This document shows positions 54,863 through 63,718 of a DNA stretch of 64,000 bases, in pieces. Source of the DNA: Aminobacter anthyllidis (GTDB lineage Bacteria; Pseudomonadota; Alphaproteobacteria; Rhizobiales; Rhizobiaceae); contig NZ_JAFLWW010000010.1 of the NCBI RefSeq assembly GCF_018555685.1, forward strand, positions 124,001-188,000, in the 5' to 3' direction. The first letter of the stretch is position 1. Each line of letters starts with the position of its first letter. The notes under the pieces are model-generated. The model was not told the DNA's origin and did no database searches. It saw only the letters and a list, made by a program, of their open reading frames with translations. The position numbers and the translations under genes are program-made.

Positions 54863-54884
54863 AGGCCGGCACTAGCGCCGGCCT
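54863..54884. terminator. shared hairpin between LivM-like and GntR genes
   Basis: AGGCCGGC and GCCGGCCT form an 8-bp stem with a 6-base loop in the 37-base gap between the two convergent genes. No T-run follows on either strand, so it is a weak or rho-assisted terminator. Confidence 0.55.
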
Positions 54885-54885
54885 G

Positions 54886-55584
54886 TCAGTTCGTCTCGAC
54901 GGCTTCCTTGCACAGGCGGCGCAGCAGGGCTTGCGTCGTCTCGATGTCGCCCTTGATCGCCTTGGCGGCGGCACGGGCGTCGCCTGCATCCATCGCCTCG
55001 ATCAGGTCGCGGTGATGCGAGCTCGGCTGGTACTTGCCGGAGACCAGCACCGGCTCGATGTGGCCCGACAGCATGCGCATATACGGGCCGAACCGGAGCC
55101 ACAGGCTCTGGATGAACTGGGTGATGACGGGCGAGCCGCAGCAGTCGTAGACGGCGAAATGCAGCTCCTGGTTCCGCGCCAGCATCAATTCGAGATTTCT
55201 GTCGTTGGCGGCGGCCTCATGCTCCTCGACGAGATGCCGGAAGGTCTTTCGGTCGGCCGGCGTCGAGCGTTCGGTGGCGAGCTTGGCCGCAAGCGTTTCC
55301 AGCGCGATGCGCGTCAGGCAAAGGTCGTCCAGAGCCGCCAGGCTGACGGTCGGCACCTGCGCCGATCCGGTGGTCAGCACCACCAGCGCGTTCTCGGCGA
55401 TCAGGCGACGCAGCGCCTCGCGCACCGGCATGTGGCTGGTCTTGAACGTGTCGGACAGCATGGCGATTGTCAGCGTCTGGCCGGGGTCGAAATGGCCCGA
55501 CATCAGCGCCTTGCGCAGCTGGCGATAGATACCGTCCTGAATCGTCGAGCGCGACGAAACAGGCTCCAGGAAATCGACGCTCAT
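54886..55584 (-). CDS. GntR-family (FCD/FadR-type) transcriptional regulator
   Basis: A 232-residue regulator. The N-terminal winged helix contains IYRQLRKALMSGHFDPGQ and TSHMPVREALRRL (residues about 24-65). The C-terminal helical FCD domain carries the metal/ligand His set (NQELHFAVYDCC, SSHHRDLIEAM). ATG 55584 is strongly supported by AGAGGAAG; the longer ORF start is not used. A TTTTGATCAAA palindrome directly upstream suggests autoregulation and control of the two flanking operons. Confidence 0.92.
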   Translation of the reverse strand: MSVDFLEPVSSRSTIQDGIYRQLRKALMSGHFDPGQTLTIAMLSDTFKTSHMPVREALRRLIAENALVVLTTGSAQVPTVSLAALDDLCLTRIALETLAAKLATERSTPADRKTFRHLVEEHEAAANDRNLELMLARNQELHFAVYDCCGSPVITQFIQSLWLRFGPYMRMLSGHIEPVLVSGKYQPSSHHRDLIEAMDAGDARAAAKAIKGDIETTQALLRRLCKEAVETN

Positions 55585-55595
55585 CCAGCTTCCTC

Positions 55596-55610
55596 TTTTG
55601 ATCAAACGAT
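55596..55610. promoter_or_regulatory. candidate GntR operator, site B
   Basis: TTTTGATCAAACGAT lies just upstream of the GntR ribosome binding site. Together with the next two bases it differs from the reverse complement of site C at only two positions. Confidence 0.55.
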
Positions 55611-55689
55611 GGATCTGCCCATAGCATAGAAATCGCGCCGCGCGGTATCAAGCCGGCACGACGCGTGTGAACTGTTTGCTGCAGGGGCC

Positions 55690-56655
55690 CTACCAGGCGA
55701 CCCTTTGGCCAAGGCCCTTGTCGATCGCGTTCTTCACGGCTCGAATTGCTGCCGCAGCGTCCTCCACGGCGATGCCGAGCGACTTGAACACCGTGAGTTC
55801 CTGGGCTGACGACCGCCCGGGACGCAGGCCGGCCAGAACCTCGCCGAGTTCGGCGCGGGCATGATCGGGGCCGATCACGCCGCGTTCGAGCGGCTGCAGC
55901 AGTTCGCCACACTCGACCGCGGCCTGGCTGCGCGAATCGACAAAGAACGCCGAAGCGGCAACGATGTCGTCGCCAAGCTCGCGCGCCATGCGGTTGCTGG
56001 AACCGACGGCGTTGATGTGACAGCCCGGCTTCAGCCAGTGGAGCTCGACGATAGGTTCCTTCGAGCCGGTCAGCGTGCAGATCACGTCAGCGTCGGCGAC
56101 CGCAGCCCGAGCGCTGTCGGCCGTCTCGGCGCCACTTTTGCCGGCAAGCTCCACGACCTTGTCGCGTGAGCGGCCCCAGAGCACGAAGGCAGCATCTGGG
56201 ATGACATGGCGCAGCGCTTCGATATGCGTCTCGGCCTGCGTTCCCGTGCCGAGGATGGCGACGGTCCTCGCGTCGGGCCGGGCCAGTGCCGCCGTTGCCA
56301 CGGCTGAAGTCGCGGCGGTGCGGCGGGCGGTGATTTCGGTGGCGTCGAGCACGGCTCGAAGCTGGCCGGTCTCGCCGTCGTTGAGCAGCACAGCGCCCTG
56401 GTGATTGTCGAGGCCGCGCGCCGCGTTGTCGTGGGCGACGAGCACATCCTTCAGGCACCAGAGCTTTTCGCCGCCAGCCTGCGAGAATGTCGGCATCAGC
56501 CCCATCAACACCTCTCCGGGGCCGGCATTGAGCTGCTGGCGCGGAAACAGCTTGTAGCCACCGGTGGCGAAATCAGCGAGTGCGATGCGCATCGCGTCGA
56601 TGCAGTCGGCCATGGGCAAGGCGGCGGCGACGGCCTGCCGGTTGAGGATCAGCAT
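55690..56655 (-). CDS. ornithine cyclodeaminase / mu-crystallin family protein
   Basis: A 321-residue NAD(P)-dependent enzyme of the OCD family, which includes ornithine cyclodeaminase, alanine and arginine dehydrogenases and ketimine reductases. The Rossmann motif AILGTGTQAETHIEAL is near residue 135. The substrate-binding Arg/Lys region (WCLKDVLVAH, near 70) and the DATEITARRTAATSAVA segment are typical. AAAGGAG lies about 10 bases before ATG 56655. It is the last gene of the binding-protein/molybdoenzyme operon and may reduce or form a cyclic imine. Confidence 0.88.
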   Translation of the reverse strand: MLILNRQAVAAALPMADCIDAMRIALADFATGGYKLFPRQQLNAGPGEVLMGLMPTFSQAGGEKLWCLKDVLVAHDNAARGLDNHQGAVLLNDGETGQLRAVLDATEITARRTAATSAVATAALARPDARTVAILGTGTQAETHIEALRHVIPDAAFVLWGRSRDKVVELAGKSGAETADSARAAVADADVICTLTGSKEPIVELHWLKPGCHINAVGSSNRMARELGDDIVAASAFFVDSRSQAAVECGELLQPLERGVIGPDHARAELGEVLAGLRPGRSSAQELTVFKSLGIAVEDAAAAIRAVKNAIDKGLGQRVAW

Positions 56656-56706
56656 TGAAAACGGCTCCTTTGCGAGGCCAGACAGATATGCCGCCGTATC
56701 TGGCGA

Positions 56707-58011
56707 TCACAATCCCTGGCGCCGGTCCTGCCATCTGGCCTGGGCGATGGCGACCGACGGGGCCGCCGCGGCAATGCTGCGAAACGGCAAGGCGCGCGGC
56801 GATGCCTGCGGGATTGGCAATGCGTCGCGCGGCGTGTCGGACGCGGCGTCGGCCAGCACCTCGCCGAGCATTGCCGTCAAGGCGATGCCACGGCCGTTGC
56901 AGCCGATGCCGCCGATGAAGCGCGGACCGAATTCATAGACATGCGGCAGGAAGTCGGTGGTCATGGCGGCGGTGCCGCGCCAGATGCTTTCGACTACGGG
57001 CAGGCGCGGCAGGCCCAATTCGGCCTGCAGGCGGCCGGCGACCATCGCAGCCATGCGGGGTTGGGCGCCGAGCGGAAGCATCGACATGCCGCCGCTGATC
57101 AGCCGGTTGTCGCGGTCGAGCCTGAAGGTGAAGAGGTTGGCGCGCGTGTCGGCAACGGGGTTCCGCTCCGGCGAAATGCGCCGCATCGTTGCCTCGTCGA
57201 GCGGGGCGGTGGCGATCTGGTAGACGCGCAGCGGCACGACGATGCGGCCGAGGCGGCGGGCGGCACCCTGCTCCGAGGCATTGGTGCACAGCAGGACCGT
57301 GTCGGCGTTGACCGTGCTTTTTCCGCTGGTCAGCCGCCAGCCATTGCCCGACCGCTCTACGGCCCGGACAGGCGCGTGCTCGTGGATGAAGGCACCGGCC
57401 TTGATGGCAGCGCTTGCCAGTCCATAGGCATAGTTGAGCGGATGCAGCGTGCCGCCGCTCTCGTCGATGAGGGCTCCGGCGTTATGCCTGAGGCTGGCGC
57501 GGCGGCGCGCCTCGGCGGCGTCGAGCATGCGCACCGGACGGCCCATCGCCTGCCAGGCTTCCGCCCGGCGTTCGAGGATGCCGAGCATCTTTTCCGAATG
57601 CGCGACATGCATCCAGCCGACCTGCTCGGCATCGCAGGCGATGCCGTTTTCGCGGATGGTCGCGTAGACGCGGTCGGCGCCACCGCCGATCATCTGGAGC
57701 AACTTGTGGCCGCGTTCAGCGCCAAGCTTGGCGATCACCGCCGCCGGGTCGGCCTTGGCGAAATTCGGCACGACGAAACCGGCGTTGAGGCCGCTCGCGC
57801 CGCTGCCGATCGTTTCGGCCTCGAGCACGGCGACTCGCGCGCCACGCCGTGCGAGGTGGAGTGCCGCGGTCAGGCCGGTGAAGCCGGCGCCGATGATCGC
57901 GACGTCGACCTTGCTTGTGCCCGATAAGGGTTGGGTCAAAGGTGCCGGATTGGCGGTTTGCCACCACACCGTTCGCATGTGCTGGTGCGGCGCGTTCTGT
58001 GCGGTGGTCAT
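56707..58011 (-). CDS. FAD-dependent amine/amino acid oxidoreductase (DAO family)
   Basis: A 434-residue flavoprotein of the D-amino acid oxidase/sarcosine oxidase/PuuB group. The FAD motif VAIIGAGFTGLTAALHLARR lies at residues 37-56, and a C-terminal GCNGRGIALTA binds FAD. A short N-terminal Trp-rich segment (TVWWQTANP) precedes it, as in PuuB-like gamma-glutamylputrescine oxidases. ATG 58011 overlaps the molybdoenzyme stop (ATGA). Such enzymes turn an amine or amino acid into an imine, matching the RidA and OCD neighbours. Confidence 0.88.
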   Translation of the reverse strand: MTTAQNAPHQHMRTVWWQTANPAPLTQPLSGTSKVDVAIIGAGFTGLTAALHLARRGARVAVLEAETIGSGASGLNAGFVVPNFAKADPAAVIAKLGAERGHKLLQMIGGGADRVYATIRENGIACDAEQVGWMHVAHSEKMLGILERRAEAWQAMGRPVRMLDAAEARRRASLRHNAGALIDESGGTLHPLNYAYGLASAAIKAGAFIHEHAPVRAVERSGNGWRLTSGKSTVNADTVLLCTNASEQGAARRLGRIVVPLRVYQIATAPLDEATMRRISPERNPVADTRANLFTFRLDRDNRLISGGMSMLPLGAQPRMAAMVAGRLQAELGLPRLPVVESIWRGTAAMTTDFLPHVYEFGPRFIGGIGCNGRGIALTAMLGEVLADAASDTPRDALPIPQASPRALPFRSIAAAAPSVAIAQARWQDRRQGL

Positions 58012-60305
58012 GATGTCGCAAATTCCGGCAGGCAAAAGGCGGTGACAGGTGGAACCGGACCGGCAAAGGCGGCGATCTCGACCAGGCAGGTCTGGGCGCT
58101 GCAGCCTTGCGACAGGCTAGACGCCGGCACATCGAGCGTCAGCACGTTCGGGTTGCCGTGCTTTTCAAGCCCGGTCTCAGGGTCTGGGTCGAACCATGCG
58201 CCGGTGTTGAGCCGCGCCACGCCGGGCATGATGTCGCTGCTGATCGTCACCGCTGCCAGGCAGCGGCCACGATCGTTGAAAAGTTCGACGATCTGGCCTT
58301 CGCCGAGCCCGCGCTGCGTGGCATCCCCCGGGTTCATGTAGACAAGCTCGCGGCCATTAGACTTGCCACCGGCGCTGTAGGGACTGGCGTCGAGCTGGCT
58401 GTGCAGCCGGCGCGCCGGCTGGTCGGTCAGAAGGTGCAGTGGAAACTTGGCCGTGAGTTCGTCGCCCAGCCACTCCGCCGGTTCCATCCATGTGGCATGG
58501 CCGGGGCAGTCATCCAGGCCGAAGCCGGCGATACGCTGCGAGAAGATCTCGATCTTGCCCGACGGTGTGCCAAGCGGCTTGCTGTCCGGATCGGCGACGA
58601 AGTCGGCGAGCATGGTGACGGGGCGGTCGAGCGGGGTGAGGTCGATCAGCCCGTCGCGCCAGAAGGTCTCGAAGTCGGGCAGGTCGAGCCCGCGCGCGCG
58701 GTTGAGCGGCCGGCATTCTTCATAGAGCCGCGTCAGCCAGCCGGCGGCGTCGAGCCCTTCGGAGAAGGTTTCGCCGCAGCCGAGCCGCTCGGCCAGTTCG
58801 GCGAAGATCGCATAGTCGTCGCGGGCTTCTCCGGCCGGTGGCACCGCCTGCTTCATCGCAACGATGAAGGCTTCCAGCGTTGCCGAGCCGATATCGTCGC
58901 GTTCGAGCGAGATCGTAGCCGGCAAAACGATGTCGGCGCGCTTGGCCGTCGGCGTCCAGTACTGCTCGTTGACGATGACCGTTTCCGGCTTCTGCCAGGC
59001 AGTGAGCAGGCGGTTGAGGTCCTGGTGATGGTGAAACGGGTTGCCGCCGGCCCAATAGATCAGGTGGATGTCGGGATAGTTCTGCGTCTTGCCATTGTAG
59101 GTGAAGGGCGCGCCGGGATTGAGCAGCATGTCGGCGATGCGGGCGACGGGGATGAAATCGGGAATGCCCGGCTTGAGCTGCGACAGCGTCGGGCCCTTGA
59201 TGCGGGTGTGGGCGCTGCCGACAAGATTTGCCGCGCCGTAGCCGACGCCGAAGCCGCCGCCCGGCGTGCCGATCTGGCCGAGCATCGCCGCCAGCGTCAC
59301 CACCATCCAGTAGGGCTGCTCGCCATGGCTGGCGCGCTGCATCGACCATGACACATTGAGCATCGTGCGCGACGATGCCATGCGACGCGCGAGATCGACG
59401 ATGGTTCCGGCAGGCACGCCGCTGATCGCTGCGGCCCATTCAGGTGTCTTGGGCGTGCCGTCGATCGCGCCGGTGAGGTAGGGGACGAAGTTGTCGAAGC
59501 CCGTGCAGCAGCGTTCGAGGAATGCCTGGTCGTGCAGGCCTTCGCTTAGAAGCACCCATGCCAGCGCCAGCATCAAGGCTGTGTCGGTGTTGGGCCGGCA
59601 GGCGATCCATTCCGCCGCATCGGCGACCGCGCCGAAATTGTCGCGTACCGGGCCGATATTGACGAAGCGGGTGCCGGCTGCGCGCATGCCGGCAAGACCC
59701 GCCGGCACGCCGTGCAGGGCGACGCCGCCGGCGTTGATCTGGGAGTTCTTGACGGGCACGCCGCCGAAGCTGACGAACAGCTCGCAATGCGCGGCCAGCG
59801 TATCCCATGAGGAATGGCCGGCCATCAGTTCGTCCATGCTCGCCACGATGTGCGGCAGCACGACGTTTGCCGCGCCCAGGCTGTAGGAATCGACATGCCG
59901 GACATAGCCGCCGGCGGCATTCAGGAAGCGATGGACCTGGCTTTGCGCGTGGTGGAAGCGGCCGGCACTCGACCAGCCATAGGAGCCGCCGAAGATCGAC
60001 GAATTGCCATGGGCGGTGCGGACCCGGTCGATCTCGGCTGCGGCAAGATCAAGGGCGCGATCCCATTCCACTTCGACGAAGGGATCGATACCGCGCCGCT
60101 CTGGTGCTGCTCCCGGGCCATGATCGAGCCAGCTCTTGCGTATGGCCGGGCGCCGGACCCGGAGCCTGTCGAGCGCCGGGTCGAGCTGGTAGAGGCCGAT
60201 CGGGCTCGGGTCCCGATCGCGCCTGAACGGCTTCAGGGCGGGCAAACCGTTCCCACGGGGTTCGACCTCGTAGGTGCCCCAATGGGAAAGGGTGTAGTTC
60301 GTCAT
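58008..60305 (-). CDS. BisC/TorZ-family molybdopterin oxidoreductase
   Basis: A 765-residue molybdopterin guanine dinucleotide enzyme of the DMSO reductase superfamily, BisC/TMAO reductase group. The Mo-ligand Ser is expected in GGSYGWSSAGRFHHAQSQ at residues 106-123. Further typical blocks are NVSWSMQRASHGEQPYW and the C-terminal HSQLD segment. It lacks the N-terminal Cys cluster for Fe-S and any Tat signal, so it should work in the cytoplasm like biotin sulfoxide reductase, reducing an S- or N-oxide. It follows the binding-protein gene by 26 bases and overlaps the FAD oxidase gene. Confidence 0.9.
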   Translation of the reverse strand: MTNYTLSHWGTYEVEPRGNGLPALKPFRRDRDPSPIGLYQLDPALDRLRVRRPAIRKSWLDHGPGAAPERRGIDPFVEVEWDRALDLAAAEIDRVRTAHGNSSIFGGSYGWSSAGRFHHAQSQVHRFLNAAGGYVRHVDSYSLGAANVVLPHIVASMDELMAGHSSWDTLAAHCELFVSFGGVPVKNSQINAGGVALHGVPAGLAGMRAAGTRFVNIGPVRDNFGAVADAAEWIACRPNTDTALMLALAWVLLSEGLHDQAFLERCCTGFDNFVPYLTGAIDGTPKTPEWAAAISGVPAGTIVDLARRMASSRTMLNVSWSMQRASHGEQPYWMVVTLAAMLGQIGTPGGGFGVGYGAANLVGSAHTRIKGPTLSQLKPGIPDFIPVARIADMLLNPGAPFTYNGKTQNYPDIHLIYWAGGNPFHHHQDLNRLLTAWQKPETVIVNEQYWTPTAKRADIVLPATISLERDDIGSATLEAFIVAMKQAVPPAGEARDDYAIFAELAERLGCGETFSEGLDAAGWLTRLYEECRPLNRARGLDLPDFETFWRDGLIDLTPLDRPVTMLADFVADPDSKPLGTPSGKIEIFSQRIAGFGLDDCPGHATWMEPAEWLGDELTAKFPLHLLTDQPARRLHSQLDASPYSAGGKSNGRELVYMNPGDATQRGLGEGQIVELFNDRGRCLAAVTISSDIMPGVARLNTGAWFDPDPETGLEKHGNPNVLTLDVPASSLSQGCSAQTCLVEIAAFAGPVPPVTAFCLPEFATS

Positions 60306-60331
60306 GCCCAGTGGTCCAACCCGCCCGAGGA

Positions 60332-61606
60332 TCAGCCCTCGATTTCCGCGAACAGCTTCTTCATATCCTCGTTCGAATAGGTCTTGTCGATGATCAGTTC
60401 GTCGCCCTGGATATGCCAGGACAGGGCTGGACCGCTGATGTCGCCATAAGCATCGAATTCAATCTCGCCGAGCGAGCCGACGAACTTGATCGGCTTGCCG
60501 GCCTTGATCAGCTCGAGCGCCTTCTTGAACTCGGCCGGACCAGTGCCGATAACTTCGCCCTCGGCGGCCTGCGTCTTGCGGACCGCGTCGCGGATGGAGG
60601 CGCCGGAAAGGTCGGGTGCGATGTTCATGGCGAGGCCGAGGATCATGACGGCGTCGTATTCGCTGTAGATGCCGGGGCCGTCTGAGCTGATCCCGTAGGC
60701 GGCGTTGAAAGCCTGCTTGAAGGCTTCGATCTCGGGACCGGCTACCGACGCGTTGTCGGTGCCGAAGGCCTTGGTCAGGTACTTGGCGCCCACAGCCTTG
60801 ACGAAGTCGGGGCTGCGCAGCGCGTTGTTGAGGATCAGGTCCTGCGTTCCGCCGAGCGAAATCCACTCGCGGGTGATGGTCGCGCCGTCCTGCGGGAAGG
60901 CGACGAGGAACATCGCGTCAGGCTTTTCCGCGAGAGCGGCCGAAACCTCGGCGCGATAGGAAGCCTGGTTCTCGTTGAAGGCAACGGATTTCACGACTTC
61001 GCCGCCAAGCTTCTCCGTCGCCTTCCTGAAATCCTTCTCCAGGCTCGTGCCGTAGTCGTTGTTGAGGTAGATGACCGCGATGCGCTTGAAGCCGCGCTCG
61101 GCGGCGATCTTGGCCGGCGGATAGGCGAGGTTCTTGACCGTTGGCTGTGTGCGGAAGAAGAAGCCGCCGGTCTTGCCTTCCTGCGCGAGCGTGGTGAGAA
61201 CGGGGGCGGAGGCGCAGCAGGCGATCTGCGGAATTTGCGAAGGGGCGGTCACCGAGGTCAGGATCGGGATGGTGACGCCACTGCCGATGCTGGCCGTCAG
61301 CGCCTTGACTCCCTCGACATCGACGAGAAACTTGGCCGCGTCGACGCCGACATTGGGCTGGCCCTGATCGTCGCGCAGCACGAATTCGACCTGGCAGCCC
61401 TTGACGCCGCCGCCCTCATTGATGTTTGCGATGGCGAGTTGCGCGCTGCTGGCGATGTTCTTGCCGACGGCACCCATCGAGCCGGTCAGTGACAGCACGC
61501 CGCCGATCTTGACCGGGCATGCGGCGTCCTCGGCCATTGCCGACGAGGTGGAAAATGCGGTGGCCGCGAGCAGGCTGGCCAGCATCAGGCCCTTGGTTTT
61601 GTTCAT
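60332..61606 (-). CDS. branched-chain amino acid-type periplasmic binding protein (LivK/Amt type)
   Basis: A 424-residue Peripla_BP_6 protein with a signal peptide ending at about residue 25 (SSAMA-ED). The mature start is CPVKIGGVLSLTGSMGAVGK. It has several Cys in the mature part (KGCQ, CCASA), unusual for LivK. It supplies the ligand to the LivGFHM-type transporter encoded in the other operon. ATG 61606 is preceded by GTG 61609; AGGGGA upstream fits either. A TTTGATCAT site lies 105 bases upstream. Confidence 0.9.
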   Translation of the reverse strand: MNKTKGLMLASLLAATAFSTSSAMAEDAACPVKIGGVLSLTGSMGAVGKNIASSAQLAIANINEGGGVKGCQVEFVLRDDQGQPNVGVDAAKFLVDVEGVKALTASIGSGVTIPILTSVTAPSQIPQIACCASAPVLTTLAQEGKTGGFFFRTQPTVKNLAYPPAKIAAERGFKRIAVIYLNNDYGTSLEKDFRKATEKLGGEVVKSVAFNENQASYRAEVSAALAEKPDAMFLVAFPQDGATITREWISLGGTQDLILNNALRSPDFVKAVGAKYLTKAFGTDNASVAGPEIEAFKQAFNAAYGISSDGPGIYSEYDAVMILGLAMNIAPDLSGASIRDAVRKTQAAEGEVIGTGPAEFKKALELIKAGKPIKFVGSLGEIEFDAYGDISGPALSWHIQGDELIIDKTYSNEDMKKLFAEIEG

Positions 61607-61711
61607 CACAGTTCGTTCCCCTTGTTTGGATGATGGCGGCCGCTTGCTCGTCTCAGGCCTTGGTGCCCGTTGGTCAAGTCGTCGCGGGATGGTGGTTCCT
61701 TATCTCCATCA

Positions 61712-61720
61712 TTTGATCAT
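61712..61720. promoter_or_regulatory. candidate GntR operator, site C
   Basis: TTTGATCAT; on the reverse strand the extended sequence TTATGATCAAATGATGG aligns with site B. It lies about 105 bases upstream of the binding-protein start, in the right place for control of the molybdoenzyme operon. Confidence 0.5.
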
Positions 61721-62097
61721 AAGCGCACAAAATTTTTCGGTTGTAAAGCGAGGTCGAAAGGCGCGAAATTTCGGGGGGTTGGCGGGTATAGAAGAGAAAT
61801 AAATGTTTTTAGTCAGATGGTTGGGTGATTTAGCGACGCCTTGCGTAGCTGTCGGTGGCGGCGTGAAATTGCAGTCTCCGGAATTCGGATTCTTGTCGAA
61901 TTTGCTCCGGATCGGGAGGTTTTCACCTGCCTGGCGGGCTGAAAGAAGTTACTATGCGATGGTTGGCTGGGGCTGAGCTTGGCCCGCTGGCATCGCCATA
62001 GCTGCCCCTTGGCCAGCCAAAACCGACCAGAACCATGCATGCGGGGATATTCGAGCTTCAAGGATACCGGTGCCGTTGGCATTCTCGCGAAAATAAT

Positions 62098-62107
62098 ATT
62101 TGCAAAT
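62098..62107. promoter_or_regulatory. palindrome ATTTGCAAAT before cyclase gene
   Basis: A perfect 10-base dyad in an AT-rich stretch about 70 bases before the cyclase start. MarR proteins often bind such palindromes, and a MarR gene follows the cyclase. Confidence 0.35.
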
Positions 62108-62174
62108 GCATATGACTTGATTAGGCTGAAGCAAACCTGGCCTTCCGGACCGGGCAAAGAGGAGGAGAGCCAAG

Positions 62175-62966
62175 ATGACAGCCAACCAGACGCTGGCGGA
62201 TTTCGCGTCGGCAATCGCCACGGGTGCGGTCCAGATCGTCGACCTTACCGCGCCGCTGGGGCCTGATACGCCGGTTCTGTACCTGCCGCCGGATTTCGCC
62301 AAGAACACGCCGAAGTTCAAGATGCACGAGATCTCGCGCTACGACGCCAACGGCCCGTGGTGGGCATGGGGCTGGATGGAACTGGGCGAGCACACCGGTA
62401 CGCATTTTGATGCCCCGGCGCACTGGATTTCCGGCAAGGATGTCGCCCAGGGCACGACGGATACCGTGTCGCCGCAGTCCTTTGTCGCGCCTTGCGTGGT
62501 CATCGACTGCTCCAAGGAAGTTGCGGCCAATCCGGATTACCTGCTGACCGCCGATGGCGTGAAGGCATGGGAGGCAGTGCACGGCCAGATTCCGCGGGGC
62601 GCCTGGGTGCTGATGCGCTCGGACTGGTATCCGCGTAACACCTCGACCGAAGCCTTCCTGAATGCCGACGAAAATGGCCCGCACACGCCTGGACCAAGCG
62701 TCGATTGCGTTCGCCTGCTGGTCGAGCGCGGCGTGCTCGGCTTCGGCAACGAATGCGTCGGCACCGATGCCGGCAGCGCGGTCGCGATGGATCCGCCGTT
62801 CCCCACCCACAGCCTCCTGCTTGAAGTCGGCAGCTACGGCCTCGCCAGCCTGTGCAACCTCGACAAGCTGCCGGCCACCGGTGCCGTGCTGGTCGTCGCC
62901 CCGCTCAAGATCGTCGGTGGCACCGGCAGCCCGGTACGTGCCTTCGCGCTCGCGCCGCGCGCCTGA
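62175..62966 (+). CDS. cyclase-family (kynurenine formamidase-like) metal hydrolase
   Basis: A 263-residue protein of the cyclase family (PF04199), whose members include bacterial kynurenine formamidase KynB and isatin hydrolase. The metal motif HTGTHFDAPAHW lies at residues 73-84 (His and Asp ligands). GAGGAGAG precedes ATG 62175. It could open an amide or lactam ring in aromatic amino acid breakdown or in the neighbouring cluster; it may belong to either. The MarR gene follows after 195 bases. Confidence 0.88.
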   Translation: MTANQTLADFASAIATGAVQIVDLTAPLGPDTPVLYLPPDFAKNTPKFKMHEISRYDANGPWWAWGWMELGEHTGTHFDAPAHWISGKDVAQGTTDTVSPQSFVAPCVVIDCSKEVAANPDYLLTADGVKAWEAVHGQIPRGAWVLMRSDWYPRNTSTEAFLNADENGPHTPGPSVDCVRLLVERGVLGFGNECVGTDAGSAVAMDPPFPTHSLLLEVGSYGLASLCNLDKLPATGAVLVVAPLKIVGGTGSPVRAFALAPRA

Positions 62967-63161
62967 TCGAGCACCTTGAGGACTGCGGCGGCTCCCACCG
63001 CCGCCGTCGCCGCAAGACGGGTGGGTACCAGCCGTCGCGGCGTAGGGCCGGGTTGCCTTCTGGCGCCCGGCCTTTTCGTGCAATGCTATGGACGGTTGTC
63101 GGATAATCGGCTTCATGGCAATTCGAACAGCGTCGAACTCCATCGAGCCAAACAGGTAACA

Positions 63162-63713
63162 ATGGTCACGAAATACTTCCTCGGGTCTCTCAGGGAAGCC
63201 GGCGACGGCAACCGCCTGCCCAGCCTTGGCGAAATCGGGCTCAACCGCTTCGCGCCGCACCTCATCAACCGGCTGTCGGCGAGCTATAACGCCAATCTGC
63301 AGGAGTTGTTGCGCCCGCTCGACCTGACCACGCCGAAGATGCGGGCCATCGCGCTTTTGACGATCTCGCCCGGGCTGACGGTCAATGAGCTGTCGTTCCT
63401 TGCGGTTGTCGAGCAGTCGACGATGAGCCGCACGCTCGATGCGCTGGAAGAGCAGGGCTTTGTCCGCCGCCAGTCGCGCGCCGACGACATGCGCGTACGC
63501 GAAGTGCACATCACCGACGCCGGCCGCGATGTCTTCCAGCAGTTCTGGCCGGTGCTGTTCGGCATCTTCTCGCAGCTGTTCGAAGGCATCGAGCCCGACG
63601 AATACGATGCCTTCATCGTCACGCTGCACAAGGTCCTGCGCAACATGGACAAGTTCAGCGTCGATGAAGTTGCGGCCAAGCCCAGCGACGCAAAGACCGA
63701 CGCCGAGGCCTAG
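63162..63713 (+). CDS. MarR-family transcriptional regulator
   Basis: A 183-residue winged helix regulator. The DNA-binding segment is LTVNELSFLAVVEQSTMSRTLDALEEQGFVRR (about residues 73-104, shown here only as its MarR-type Ser-Thr-Met-Ser-Arg recognition helix). The wing RADDMRVREVHIT follows. ATG 63162 with AACAGG upstream is preferred over a longer frame. It converges on the next gene and probably regulates the cyclase or that gene. Confidence 0.88.
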   Translation: MVTKYFLGSLREAGDGNRLPSLGEIGLNRFAPHLINRLSASYNANLQELLRPLDLTTPKMRAIALLTISPGLTVNELSFLAVVEQSTMSRTLDALEEQGFVRRQSRADDMRVREVHITDAGRDVFQQFWPVLFGIFSQLFEGIEPDEYDAFIVTLHKVLRNMDKFSVDEVAAKPSDAKTDAEA

Positions 63714-63718
63714 GCTTC

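Larger units (their letters stand above)
61610..62174. other. 565-base non-coding divergent region with regulatory motifs
   Basis: No gene is supported; small frames here lack ribosome binding sites and conserved sequence. It is AT-richer than its surroundings around 61715-61810 and 62085-62125. It holds candidate GntR operator site C (61712-61720) for the minus-strand operon and a palindrome ATTTGCAAAT (62098-62107) before the cyclase gene. Confidence 0.55.

Noticed and set aside
61813-62214. Small minus-strand frames in the 61.6-62.2 kb spacer
   Set aside because: No ribosome binding site, no recognisable protein features, and they overlap regulatory palindromes and the cyclase start.
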